The notes under the pieces were generated by a model. That model was not told where the DNA came from and ran no database searches. It saw only the letters and a list, made by a program, of their open reading frames with translations. Shown one piece after another: positions 37,724 to 50,540 of a DNA stretch of 64,000 bases. The translations under genes and the position numbers were made by a program. Positions within the stretch are counted from its first letter, which is position 1, and every line of letters begins with the position of its first letter. The stretch lies in NCBI GenBank assembly GCA_951799425.1, contig OX637396.1:32728701-32792700 (forward strand), written 5' to 3'. The stretch is from Ilex aquifolium (Eukaryota; Streptophyta; Magnoliopsida; Aquifoliales; Aquifoliaceae).

Positions 37724-38805
37724 GGGTAAATTTTATTGAAATCCCCAGAATTTAAGTTATATTTCATTGACACCCCCTCTAGTTTATGAAATATCACTGT
37801 ATGCCCCTATCAATTTTTGTCTGTTAACAGACCAAACAGAATACGCAATTTTATTAAATTACCTTTACTAGAACTATCATTTTACTTAATTACATTTACT
37901 CAAATTAACACAAAATTAATCTATAATTTTATCAAATTAACATTAAATTGACCATTAATTTTGTTTGTTTACTATTTAATTTTATTAAATTAATACCAAA
38001 TTAATATTGAATTTCATCAAATTAACACAAAATTAACATTAAAATTCATCAAATTAACTACCAAATTAATATTCAATTTGATCTAATTAACACCAAATTA
38101 ACTATCAATTTTAGCAAATTAACATTAAATTTCAACAAATCAATACAAGATTTTACCAAATTAACGTGAAATTCATCTTAAATTTTATAAAATAATAATT
38201 TCATTTCAGCAAACTAATGCTCAATCTCATCAAATTGATATTTAGTTTTGTAAAATTAACACTAAATCAATATTCAATTTCATCAAATTAACCCCAAATT
38301 AACATTTAATTTTATCAATTTAACATCCAATTTATCAAACTAACATCATTTTTTTGATTGAATTTTAAATTAACTTTCAATTTCATTAAATCAATACCAA
38401 ATGATCATTCAATTTTATAAAATTGACATTCAATTTTTTAAATTTAATATTTAGTTTTATCAAATTAATATTATTTTTTAAAATTAACATTTTGTTTGAT
38501 CTATTTTTTTATAGGAAACATTTTATTAAATCTAATTAGCATTTAATTTAATTAAATTAATATTAAAAGGATGTTCCTACTACTTTAAGCTTATTTTATA
38601 TGACCAAGGATAAATTTGACAATTCATAAGAGAATAAACCATCACATTAAACCTTTTTTTTGCTTCTCAATAATGGCATTAGATGGTAGGGGTAATTTGT
38701 GAAGCATGTCTATAAATTACATGGGTGTGCAGTAATATTTCAGAAACTAGAGGGGGTGCTAGTGAAATATAACTTAAATCCAAGGAGTGTTAGTGAAATT
38801 TACCC
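37724..38805. mobile_element. Mutator-like miniature element (family M), 1082 bases
   Basis: Starts GGGTAAATTTTATTGAAAT and ends in the complement (GTGAAATTTACCC). The ~85-base terminal inverted repeats include CACCCCCTCTAGTTT and its reverse complement. Flanking 9-mers AAAAATTAA and AAAAATTAT differ at one position. The interior (37860-38570) is a degenerate array of AAATTAACAYYAAATTAA units. Confidence 0.7.
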
Positions 38806-38959
38806 AAAAATTATAGTTTTCCATCTAGAACCAAAAATTGAAAAAAAAAAAAAAAAAAACTTTTGAAAATGAAGCATTCTGCTTAACCCTAAAAGAATAA
38901 AAAATAGTTTAATCACTAAACGGTATAGATAAATTTTGGTATTTTTTGACAACATATAT

Positions 38960-40140
38960 ATATAGTAATTTCCATTTGCACCTCATTTAATTTCTCATTA
39001 TCAAACTACCAAGCCCACTCCTTTTATACCCATCCATTAATAACTAAGCTCACCTCATGCTACATACACCCCCTTTAATAAGTAAACCCACTTTATATTT
39101 TGTCATAATTAGTGTTTCATTCTCTATCTCTTCTCATGCACTTACAAAAACACTTTTTTAATATTAATTTTTTCTGTGAGATACAAATTAATATTACTTA
39201 TCAATTTAATTCTATATTTGATTTCATGTTTGTTGTATGGATTTTTATTATTTTTATTATATTTTGATATCTCTGTCAAGTTTAATAATTTTTTATTAAA
39301 ATTTATGTGTGTATATATATGTATGCTTTTATATTATTTGTTTTTTTTTATCTTGTTTAGGTTTTACATTTATACTTTTTTTTTCTTCTTTGATTTTGTG
39401 TCTGTACTTGAAACTTGTTTTTTTTTTTTTTCATATTTGATTTTGCGTATCTTGTGGTTTTGCGTCTTGTAATTTTACTTGTTCTTTTAATCTTTGTTTG
39501 GTTTTTTTTTTTGCCTTCTTATTTCGATTTGCTTTTTTTTTTCTTTTTCTTCCTTGTTTTGTTCTTTTCTTTTTTCCTATTTTGGTATGTTTCTTTCTCT
39601 TTTTTTTTTTTTTTTTTGTTTCATTCTTTTCTTTTTTGTTGTTTTAGTTTAGTTTTTTTTTTTTTTTTTTCTTATTCTTGTTTCGTAAGTATATTTATGC
39701 ATTCAAATTAATTGTCTTCTTTCATTGTTTTTTTTTCTTACGATGACTTCTTTTTCTATTTTTTTTGATGTCATACTTTCTTGTGTTTCTTTTGGGCTTT
39801 GATAGATTCCGTGTGTGTGAGATTATCGGACCAGAAATTCCAATACTATGAGGTCTGCAACACAATTCCCAGATACAATAACTCTTTTTATTCCTAATGT
39901 CATTGATTTCCCAAGAGATGGACATTGAGAGTTCGGGTGTTTGCTCGATTCTTGGAGATGGGGGATGATATATGGTCGGAAATAAGTGAGGATATACTTG
40001 TTAAATGAGTTGAAGACATTTAACATTGATTATTACTGGGGTGAATGTAACATGTAGTGGACTTAGTTATTAATGAGGTGGATATAAAAAGAGTGAGCTT
40101 TAGTTTGATCGTGAGAAATTAAATAGGGTGAGAATAGCCT
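38960..40140. repeat. Fold-back element with a T-rich core
   Basis: The left side (ACCTCATTTAATTTCTCATT, then CCATTAATAACTAAGC) is mirrored on the right (GCTTTAGTTTGATCGTGAGAAATTAAATAGGGTGAG, read inverted). 39330-39680 is an extreme pyrimidine tract with many T runs. The open frames there encode only Phe/Leu-rich low-complexity sequence and are not genes. Confidence 0.6.
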
Positions 40141-40547
40141 CACTCATATGGCTTTCTTTTCACTTATTTCATTGTCCCCTCACCCCCTCCCCACCTTACG
40201 ACCAAGTGGGTTTTGTAAAACAACTCATATTATTTTGTTTTCTAAGGAGAGCCAGCTAATGGTTACTAAGAACCATATATATATATATAGTTGGGTAAAC
40301 CTCTACCCCCTACAAATTTAGAGGATATCAATTCATACTGTATTGTTTGTGTTGGAATGGAGAGGACAAACACACGCACACACACAAATATAAAGGAAGA
40401 GACTTAGATTGGAGAAGGTAAGAGCTCTTTTATTATCACTTAGATGCAACATAATTTAAGAAAAAAAAAAAATTTAAGAAATACAAATGAGAAATCTATA
40501 TATTTATGACAAACTGCATGAAATGTCATACATTTATCATCTTAATT
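40141..40547. other. Region 3' of the CFAT-like pseudogene
   Basis: Contains a candidate - strand polyadenylation signal (TTTATT on + at 40429-40434), about 115 bases after the stop. A CACACA run sits at 40370-40386. No gene. Confidence 0.4.
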
Positions 40548-41770
40548 TTAGTAGTCATCTCTGAATTTCAGATAAGCAGGAGTTAAGGGCCTAAACACAT
40601 GAGATGCCTCCTCCTCAACCAAATCCAAATGCTTTTCAGGGAGGTGCATGTACACAACCCAATCTCCTTCCCTGCTTATACTAGGCATTGGCATCACATA
40701 CCCAGTCTGGCCACCCCATGGGAAATAGAACGACCCGAAATCCGGTCGTCCCCATCCAAAGTCCATCTCTGATACTATAAAGCGTTGTCCTGATGACACG
40801 ACAACCGCTGCTTCATCATTGCTCTCTTTGAAATATACTTTTGGTACTGTTTGCTCTGGTCGATGCAACTCCACCTAATCAATCAGTCCGAGAAAATGTT
40901 CCTCCTTGGCACCTTCCACACATTTGTGGACAGCATCTGCAACCTGATAGAGCGCCATCATCTTGATTTCACCTACGGGAACGAGTAAAATTATAAGTTC
41001 GTTATCATACCGAAATATATGAAGTTGTTGACAATAAATTGACTAAAAAAGACGTGCACTGTTCAATGCAAACAAAGTACTAATTTGTAAAGTTAGCATC
41101 GATTCTAAATGTTAGAATCAATCTCGAACACAATTCTATCTTATTGTAACTTCACCTAATTGAATCATACCCCAACCTTATTTTGGTAATAACTTTAAGT
41201 ATGCCATAAAAAAGTAACTCATCGGTACCATAATCGTAACTCACCTACGCTTGCCTCATCATATGGAATGGAAAGAAAGTTTCCAAAATAATTCTCCAAT
41301 GACAAAGCTTTGTCTAACCTCCCGCGTCCATCCACTACAATACCCATTTTGCATTTCTTGCTATGATCATGGCCCCCTTCGGCCATAATCTTCCACAGGA
41401 AGGCCGAGAAAGACTCAAGTTTGCTTCTCTTGGATCCATTGGAACTGGCCTTGGATTGGAGGCGGTCGATTTCCTCGGCTGTGATATAGTAGATGCGACT
41501 AATGAGATGATCTTCATTGGGCTTGAGATCTTTTGGTGGTGGTGGTGGCAACGATGACAAAAAAACGTACATATCATCAATAGCCTTGTCGTATTGACCT
41601 GGGCGTCGTGGATTAAGCATTGAACGCCTGAAAATTGGAGTGTGAGATAAAGATTTTCCTCGAGCAATCTGTGCCCATGCAACAAAGAACATGTTGGCTG
41701 AATAAGCGTCGGCTACTCGATGATCGAATGAGCATCCGATCACTAGACCACCACATTTGAGCTCGGTCAC

Positions 41771-42122
41771 CTGTTTGGTTCAATTATTATCAATTAGGTT
41801 AGGGGCGGAGATAAGGTTCCACATGGGGTAAAATACAAATAATTTTTTTTTTTTTTGAAGTTCAAAGACGATTTAAGACTAAATCATTATGAAAAATAAA
41901 ATTGTTACCATTAAACCTTAACTAAATATGGACAAAATAGACACCAAATAACTTTAACATTGTAGATTTCAACTTAGTCATGTTAAAGCGGCACATAAAA
42001 TTCTTTCAAATCACAAAAATTGTCTATGCTTTTTATAGGTTAAATTTCTTAGCATTTGATTCTTATTTTCTTATGAAGCATAGTTGAGTTGTTGTAACTA
42101 TTTTTATCACTTTTATTTGGTA
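41771..42122 (-). other. CFAT-like intron 1, acceptor-proximal part
   Basis: Ordinary AT-rich intron sequence. 42085-42122 is nearly identical to 63735-63773, just before the same transposon in copy Q. Confidence 0.5.
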
Positions 42123-43248
42123 GGGTGGGGTTATTCCCACCCCACAAATATCAATTTCCACCCCATTAAACTCTAAATCATAAAATTACTAAAAACACCT
42201 CTTCTATAACCAGCCCCTTGATAACTAAGGCCACCACATTCTATACCCACCCAACTAAACTTATCTCAATCTTCACCTTTAGAGTTTCTTTCTATACCCA
42301 TCTCAAACAGTGCATACGAAAATATACTCAACTTGATTATCTAATATAGATCTCTCAAATGATATTCAACACCAATCTCATATGCATTATATGATTTATA
42401 TCTTCGTTAATTATTGGTTCATCTCTAATATTGTATTACTTATTGTGGAAATGTGGTTATTGACAATGAGAAACTGTTCATTGGGTGGTGAGACTACTAT
42501 TAGACGCCGAAGTGGTTGTCGTTGAGGAAGGACCTCATAGTAATAATATCCACATATTTGTTCTCTGTATAATTACCGCCTTTGATACCCACAAAGTTTT
42601 TATACATATAATGTTAAATACATGTATAATTATGTGTGTGTGCATATATAAAAATATACAAACTTAACTCTTTTTTTTTAGAGAAATTCGTATATAATGT
42701 TTAGGGAGAAAGCGTATCTATTTTTTTGGTAACATTCAATACAAACTTGAGTATCACTTGAGAGATCGATACTAAATAATCACGTTGATTATATTTTTGT
42801 ATAAACTATGTGAGATAGGAAAAAATATTCATTACAATGGTGATACCACGTGGCAAGGTGATATGGTATCACCAATCAATAATACTAAAACAAATAAGTA
42901 GATGAATCCCACAAAAATCTATAACTACCCTACTATGTAAGCAAATAATTATCCACCCTTCTGCAATGTAAGCCCAAGTGCGATTCACCTTTCTTATTTG
43001 AGGTTTTATTATTGGTTGGTGATACTATGTCATCAACGGTGACATGGTATCACCGTTGTATTCAATATTTCCTCGTGAGATAGAGTATAAAAGGAAACCA
43101 AAAACAAAAAAGATTGAGATGAATTTAATAATTAGGGGGTTGGGTATAGAATGAGGTAGATTTAGTTACTAGTGGAGTTAGTAGTTTTATGATTTAGAGT
43201 TTAACAGGGTGGGAATTGAGATTTGTGGAGGTAGGAATAGTCTCACCC
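42123..43248. mobile_element. Mutator-like miniature element, 1126 bases
   Basis: The left end GGGTGGGGTTATTCCCACC and the right end (complement GGGTGAGACTATTCCTACC) form ~160-base inverted repeats that include TTAAACTCTAAATCATAAAA. It is flanked by 9-base duplications TATTTGGTA at 42114-42122 and 43249-43257. No transposase. A second copy of the left end begins at 63774. Confidence 0.8.
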
Positions 43249-43529
43249 TATTTGGTACTACAACAGTAATACAAATTCTTACAAAAATGATAAATGTCGA
43301 TATGGTACCAAAATTTTTTTCCGGTACCATAGACAACTCCTATGATATTTTGTCAATAATAGAACTGTGACACTCTAACTTGGTACTAGATATGTTTATA
43401 ACTTTTAATAAAAGCAAAGATGTTTTTGTTTCAAAGTTCAAATTCATTTGGGTGAATGGGATGGGCTAACTACTCACCACAATTGATTGATTTTGTGGTG
43501 TGGTCTCAGCAAATAGGGGTGTCCATGCT

Positions 43530-45500
43530 AAAAAAAATAGGAAAATTTGGAGGCCGATTATCTTATATGGACTTTTTTGGACTTAAGTCGGCCAATGAAA
43601 CTTATTTGTTATGCAGTCCGTTTTTTTTGTCAATTTTACCGGACTATTCATTCCATTTAGAAGTGAAATAAAACTAAAAATTAAAAACTCCTAAATTTTA
43701 GGAGTTTGACTAACATTAAAAAATTTTATTTCTCAGATCTATCTATATCCATATATAGGTTAGGACTATATATCTCTCTCTCATATATATATATAATAAC
43801 GTTAAAAATAAAAAATAGTAACATTCAAATACAAAAAAAGTTATCATTTAAACACAAAAAATAATAACATTTAAACACAAAAAAATAGTGACATTTAAAC
43901 ATAAAAAAATAATAGCATTCAATAGTAATATGTTCAACAAAAATAGTAACATGCTTAACAATAATTATCTGTATCATATCTATATATATCCATATATAGA
44001 ATAAGACTATTTGGGCTCGTTTGGTAGACGTATTATGAGGGGCCTAAATATTGGATTGTACTATTTTTTATTTAATCGGGTTTAATACTTTGTTTGGTAA
44101 GCAAATTTGATACTGTATTAATTTCAAAAACGTATATTAAACGTATATTTATCGTATATTTTTTATACGATATACCTATATTATGGAGGTTTTTCAATAC
44201 CACCAAGAAATGTGGTATTATCATCCAACTCAAACGTATTATTCTGCACATTTACTATTATAACTCCCTAAGTTATAAAATCAAGCTGTGATCAATGTAA
44301 CAAATACTGATTGAGGGTATTTTTGTTAATTCAACATTAATACGATGAAATAATTCTCTAATCAAACAATCGATTAGTTTAAATAATTATTATCCAATGC
44401 TTATATTGTGTATTGTCAAACACTAAATAAAATTACGTATTATTCTAATATCATATTTAATCTTGACTTTTATCCATATGTATTGTATTAGACTGTATTA
44501 TTTTATCAAATTCATTCATTTTTAATACGGTAATCAAACAAGCCCTTTATGTATATGTATATATATATAGTAACATTAAAAATAAAAAATAGTCAAATTC
44601 ACATAAAAAATATTACAATTTAAAAACAAAAAAATAGTAATATTAAAAAAAAAATATAGTAACAATGAATATTAATATTTAGGAAAATAATAGTAGTAAT
44701 ATGCTCAACAAAAACAATAACATGCTCAAAATAATAGTAATATGAACAGTAATATACTTAACAAAAACAGTAACATGAATAGTAACATAGTAAACAAAAT
44801 AGTAACATGAAACATTCAAGCCTAAAAAATAATAATATTTTAAAAAAAACATGTAACATATAATCGGCATGATAGTGGATAGACGAGAAAACAAAATCAT
44901 ACTCAACAAAAAAATAGTGAAAAATTGAACAAAATTGGGGCAAATACTCGGTGCAAAGGAAATGAATATTTGACAAAGATTTCGGAGTTTAATTTTATCA
45001 AAACCTTTAACAAAGTTCAAAGCTGTCTACCTAATCCACCAATTTTTTCAAAGGGGTATCAATGATCCAATGATCCACCAGTTTTTCAAAGGGCCTTCTT
45101 GTGCTAAGCCGTTGAATCTATCGAATCCAAAGACGCACATAGATAGATAATATGAAACAACAATTTGAACTTTAAGAAACAAAGAAAGAACAGACAAATG
45201 ATTTTTTTTGAAACCTTAACCATATATGTGGAGGCGAGTGAAAAAGGTCTTCTTGTGCTAAGTTGTGAACCAGTTCCTCGATGGATTCAACATTGCTTGC
45301 AACCATGACAATGTCACCCCTAGCTGGCCAGAGAGAGAGAGAGGGAGGGGGAGCTTTGAATTTTAAATTTATGATAGAAATATTTATTGGCATATTTAAT
45401 TGACATTGAATTAAAGGATAACAATTTCCAAGATAGGAAATTGATTTAATCTCCTTTCAAGAAAGAGTATTTTGGAGTTAAAAAAAAAATAGTGGATTTA
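43530..45500. repeat. Composite repeat block A in CFAT-like intron 1
   Basis: Opens with GGAAAATTTGGAGGCCGAT, continues through TTGGACTTAAGTCGGCCAA and AGAAGTGAAATAAAACTAA, then arrays of AGTAACATTYAAACACAAAAAATA units (43785-43990 and 44560-44830), and ends with a GA run and GCTTTGAATTTTAAATTTATGA (45330-45480). Block B at 47005-50540 has the same order, so both derive from one repeat. Confidence 0.7.
44013..44545. mobile_element. Miniature inverted-repeat element nested in block A, 533 bases
   Basis: The left end GGGCTCGTTTGGTAGACG and the right end CGGTAATCAAACAAGCCC are inverted copies. Interior repeats include ATACGTATTA-like motifs. The flanks share only TTT, which would suit a PIF/Harbinger-type 3-base duplication but is weak evidence. 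It interrupts the AGTAACATT array of block A. Confidence 0.65.
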
Positions 45501-45856
45501 ATTACTTATTACTATGATTAAAAACGGACTTATCCCAAATAAGTTTAATTGACGGACTAAACTCATTATAAGTCTCGTGAGGAGGACTCAATCTCAATTT
45601 TCAAAAAAACAAATAGGCGTGAAACATGATAGGTATGATAGTTGACATGCCTAAGCTCGAATCCAATATCCTTCAAGAATAGACTTAAGTCTACCCTCAA
45701 ACTCATTATTCGGCCCGAAAGCTGGCTTAATAACACGCCCGCAAAAAGTCAGTTAAAATCCAGCCCAATGGGCCCGCCTGCCCAACCCAGTCAAAACATG
45801 GAAATAAGTCCCTCCATGTCAGAATTCGAAATTTAGAAATTTAGATATTATAAATA

Positions 45857-46750
45857 GGAAAAATTTTAGTCATACCCTTTCACGTTTACCATATCTTGAA
45901 GGATACTTTTTTTAGTTTCTGAATCTTCACTGACACTCTTTGTCAGATTGAAGACCTTAACTAGAATATCATTTTACTAAATTACTCATGATATATTTTA
46001 GAAAAAATTTCATCTACTTCCCTCAAGATGGATATATCTTCAATGAGACTCCCCTCTCTTTTATAAATTTTTTATGTATTAAAATTCGGGCCGACTAAAA
46101 TTCGATTCGAGTTGAATAAAATTCATTTTTAATAAGCCCCGAATCATATTTTAATCAATTCACATTGAATTTTAATCGGCCCGAGTTTCGATACATAAAA
46201 AAATCTAAAGTTTAATCAACTGAAATTTTAATACATAAAAAATAATTTTTAATCAATTTGAATCGAATTTTAATTGGCACAGATTTTAATAAGTAAAAAA
46301 ATATAAATTTTAATCGACTTGAATTAAATTTTAATCGACACTAACAACTCAGGTTGAGATCAAGTCGACTTGAATTTTAATATGTAAAAAAAAAGAAATT
46401 TTAATATGCACGAATTTTAATATGTAAAAAAAATTAAAATTTAATCAGCTTGAATCGAATTTTAATCTGGTCAAATTTTTATATATAGAAAAAATTGATC
46501 AACTCGAATTTTAATATGTAAAAAAATAAATTTTAAATGGCTCGAATTTTATATAAAAAATTATTAGGGATTTATGTAGGGGCAATTTTAATATTTTATA
46601 TAATTTTTTTTATTAGAAATGAGTTTAATGGCAGGAGATGTTAGTAATGTTTAAATATAAATTAGAAGAGGTGTCAGTGATGTTTTGGATAATACAGAGA
46701 GTATTCTTGAAGATATGGTAAACTAAAAGGGGTGTGATTGAAATTTTTCC
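45857..46750. mobile_element. Mutator-like miniature element (family M), 894 bases
   Basis: Starts GGAAAAATTTTAGTCATACC and ends GGTGTGATTGAAATTTTTCC. It has 9-base duplications TTATAAATA at 45848-45856 and 46751-46759. The interior (46070-46560) carries the same ATTAAAATTCG and TTTTAATCGACTYGAA palindromic units as the 35253 copy. Confidence 0.8.
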
Positions 46751-47297
46751 TTATAAATAATGTATATTTTTCTTTTTCATGTATTAAACATGCATGCTTT
46801 GAATGGTAGAGTTTTACAAATGATAGATAGATGGGTAGGTGCCAACCTAGTTAGGATGTGTTCATTCTATTGTCATGCAGTTCCTCCCCTATCTATAAAT
46901 AAAATTATTCGTTATTTACTTTTTGTCTATTTTTGCTCTACTTTTAATTTAAAAATACAATTTACAAAAATATTCATTGTTTATAAATAAAGTTATATAT
47001 AAAAAAGGGAAATTTGGAGGTCGGTCCCCCTATATGGACTTGTTTGGACTTAAGTCCGTCAAAGAAACTTATTTGTTATGAAGCCCGTTTTTTGTCAATT
47101 TTACTATACTATCCCTTCCCTTTAGAAGTGAAATAAAACTAAAAATTAAAAACTTCTAAATCTTAGGAGTTTGACTAACATTAAAATCTTTTCTCGCTAA
47201 TATCTATCTATATCTATATATAGGTTAAGAGTTTGATTGACATTAAAATTTTCCATCTCTCTTATCTATTTATATCCATATATAGATTAGATGTATA

Positions 47298-48741
47298 TCT
47301 ATATAATAAAATAGAACGAATTTGAATTCAAGAGACAAAGAGAGGTTCAGATCATTTCAAAATCAAAAGACATCATCCAACGACCGATGATATTTTAAAC
47401 TGTCTCAAGCTATTGACGTCTCAGATCGTTTTGATCTAACGTACCATATTAGCTCTTAAAATTTTTTTGCCGCTCAAAACTTTTAGTTTCCAAAAATAAC
47501 ATCCCTAAATTTAATTCCCCAACCCAATCAAATTCGGCAATTAAGCGATCTCTCATTCCTCAACTCTGTCTCTCTCTCTCCCTAAAATACAGATTACAAC
47601 TCTTATCATTATTTTCCTGATTTTATTTCTTATGTTAAGAGATCACTTTCTATACTGAGACATTGATTGTCTCTCATACTCTCATCTTTCATGATTATCT
47701 TTCCAAACTAAGACACATGTCTCCCTAAAATTCTATCCTAATGCAGTTGTTCTTCATCTTTACTGTTCATATCACACACACATCTTTACTGTATATATAT
47801 ATAGTACAAAGATCGAAGACATACTATATCTAAATGTTATATCTAGGGAAAGTTTCATCTAAACATCATGTAGTTGAGTCTAAATTCAATGACAACCCAT
47901 ATAACAATAACTTTTGTCTCTATCAGTAGATAAAATAATGATTTAACTAAATATTTTGTGAAAATAGTAAAATTACACTTTATTATATAAATAGACTAAA
48001 ATGTCATCAATTCTTTCCCCATTATATATGCGCTAGCCAGCCAACAAACGTAATTTCAATCATTATATTATCCAAATGAATTTTTTTATTTTAAGACATT
48101 GTATTATAATTTTGTTATAATATTAGTCATCATATTATCACTCATTTAGTTACATAATCAAGTTTTTATAACTTTTTGTCACAATATAGTTTAATTTAAT
48201 AAAATTGAATGTCAATTTGATGTTGATTTGATAAAAATAAATAATAACTTACTATTAAATTAAAGAAATAATATTAATTTGATGAAATGAAATATTAAAT
48301 TAATATTACTAAATGCTAATTTGATAAAATTAAATATCAATTTTGTGTTGATTTGATGAGTTGAAATATTAATTTAGTTTAAATTAAATAAAGAAAATTA
48401 ATTTGATAAAATTGAATATTAAATTGATAAAAATAAAGGCTAATATAATAGAACTAAAAGGAAGTGCTTTGAAATTTCAAAATCAAGAGAATGTGTTGTT
48501 AAAGTTAGATCTATTTACAGGGAGTGTTGTTAAAGTTAGGTTTATTTATAAGGGGTGTGGATAAAATTTACCTTATAATACTCAGGGATATTTCTATAAA
48601 TCAACCATCCTCATTAACGGTGTAACTTGACAATCACTAACAGGGAGTGACAGTGAAATTTCAAAATCGGAAGGAGGTGTCATTGAATTTAGACCTAACT
48701 AAAAGGAATTTGGATGAAATTTTCCCTTATATCTATACAAA
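47298..48741 (+). mobile_element. Helitron 5' portion, interrupted
   Basis: Begins A|TCTATATAATAAAATAG, a Helitron-type 5' end, at the point where block B departs from block A. It is interrupted by the family M element at 47846-48726. Another Helitron 5' end follows at 48742, so this one appears to lack its own 3' end or to share the one at 49621. Confidence 0.5.
47846..48726. mobile_element. Mutator-like miniature element (family M), 881 bases
   Basis: Starts GGGAAAGTTTCATCTAAA and ends GGATGAAATTTTCCC, with inverted subterminal TTGAGTCTAAATTCAATGACA and its near complement. Perfect 9-base duplications TTATATCTA lie at 47837-47845 and 48727-48735. It is nested inside Helitron sequence. Confidence 0.85.
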
Positions 48742-49621
48742 TCTATATAATAAAACACATAGGAAGTTGAATTTTATACCCTATACATTCCCTCCTCCCC
48801 CCAAAACCATTACATCACTCATTTCCACCACATTCTCAACCATTTAATATTTGATTAATTTGTAATTTAACATAATTTTTATTTCAGATATTATCCATAC
48901 ACGATAGTATAGATCTGTTAAAAAAATTTATCGAATTACATATTTTGAGAAAATTTTGTCAATATCTTTAGAAAATAATGGGTAGAAATAAAATTTGAAT
49001 GATTTAATCAAATACATGAAGGAAAGAAAATTTATTATTTAATATAGTGATATCGATTTTTTAGAACTCGAATTTTTTGTCCTATTGTGCCTTCAGGCAG
49101 AGGTTATGACGAATAGAGTGTTATGAGGAATAATTGTTTGGAAGAATAGAAAAAAAAATTATATTTAGAGGTACGAACATTCTCTAAACTATCAACATAC
49201 TATGAGGAAAAAAAAGTGTAATTTAACCGGATACAGTGTTAAAAATTTAGTTTTAATTGATTTAGGTTTGTTGATGTTGTTTATTATATTTTTTGTTGCA
49301 ATTCATCTCTTAATCTCCCTTCCTTGCTTTCTATATCATATTTATTTGATTGTTTTCGGGCAACAATGATTTTTGAATTTACTATCATTTGGATATCAAT
49401 CAATAATTAAACGGTCATTGAACAATGTTTGAGATTATTTTGATTTTTATTCTATCAATTTTTAAAAAAAAAATAATGGGCCCATATTATATTTATCAAT
49501 ATTTTTTTTTTAATTTTTCTAATTAGCAATTTTTTATGGCATACAGTCTCTTAATGCACATGTATTTGCTTTCGATTTTTTTGTTTGTTACGCCGTGCCT
49601 TCAAGCACGGGCAATTTCTAG
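48742..49621 (+). mobile_element. Non-autonomous Helitron, 880 bases
   Basis: Starts TCTATATAATAAAACACATAG after an A. It ends with the hairpin CCGTGC-CTTCAA-GCACGG, then GCAATTT and CTAG at 49618-49621, followed by T. These are the canonical Helitron termini. There is no Rep/helicase coding capacity. Confidence 0.8.
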
Positions 49622-50172
49622 TATATATATATAGTAACATTAAAAATAAAAAATAGTAACATTTAAATACAAAAAAAAAAGTTATCATTTGGACACAAAA
49701 AATAATATATTTAAACACAAAAAAATAGTAACATTTAAACATAAAAAAAAATTGAAACATTCAATATTAACATTTTTAAAAAATAACAATAGTAAAATGT
49801 TCAACAAAAATATTAGCATGTTCAACAAAAATAGTAACATACTTAACAAAAATTGTAACATACTTGACAATAATTATTTCTCTCAAATTCAAATGCAAAA
49901 AATAGTACCATGCAAACACAAAAAATAATAATATTAAAAAAAAAAAAATTGTAACATTGAATATTAATATTTAGTAAAATAATAGTAGTAACATACTCAA
50001 CAAAAACAGTAACATGCTCAACATAATAGTAATATGAACAGTAACATACTCAACAAAAACAGTTCATGAACAATAACATAATAAAAAAAATAGAGATTAA
50101 ATTTTAAATTTATGATATATATATAAAGAGAGAGAGAGTTTTGAATTTGAATTTTAAATTTATGATAGAAAT

Positions 50173-50175
<3 letters not shown>

Positions 50176-50205
<30 letters not shown>

Positions 50206-50218
50206 CGCTTTGAATTCG

Positions 50219-50278
<60 letters not shown>
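50176..50278. repeat. (AT)n(GA)n compound microsatellites
   Basis: Two AT-then-GA runs, 50176-50206 and 50219-50276, separated by a short GCGCTTTGAATTCG segment that is also part of block B. Confidence 0.9.
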
Positions 50279-50279
<1 letters not shown>

Positions 50280-50540
50280 TGAATTTGAATTTTAAATTTA
50301 TGATGGAGATTTTATTGACATATTTTAATTGACCTTGAATTAAGGGATAACAATTTCTAAAATAGGAAATTAATTTAACTTCCTTTCAAGGAAGGGCATT
50401 TTTGAGATAAAAAAAAAAGTGGATTTAAGTCATTACATATAATTTTAAACATGGATTTAGCCTCTTATAAGTTTCCTTGCAGGACTTATCTCCAAACAAG
50501 TACATCTAGGGGGACTCACTTCCAATTTTCACTATAAAAA

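Larger units (their letters stand above)
47005..50540. repeat. Composite repeat block B in CFAT-like intron 1
   Basis: Repeats the order of block A: GGGAAATTTGGAGGTCGGT (47007), TTTAGAAGTGAAATAAAACT, AGTAACATT arrays (49630-50100), GA runs and GCTTTGAATTTGAATTTTAA (50273-50450). It is longer because Helitron sequence and a family M element sit inside it at 47298-49621. Confidence 0.7.

Noticed and set aside
39176-39711. Two 98-codon Phe/Leu-rich frames that look like membrane proteins
   Set aside because: They come from a pyrimidine-rich low-complexity tract in a fold-back element.
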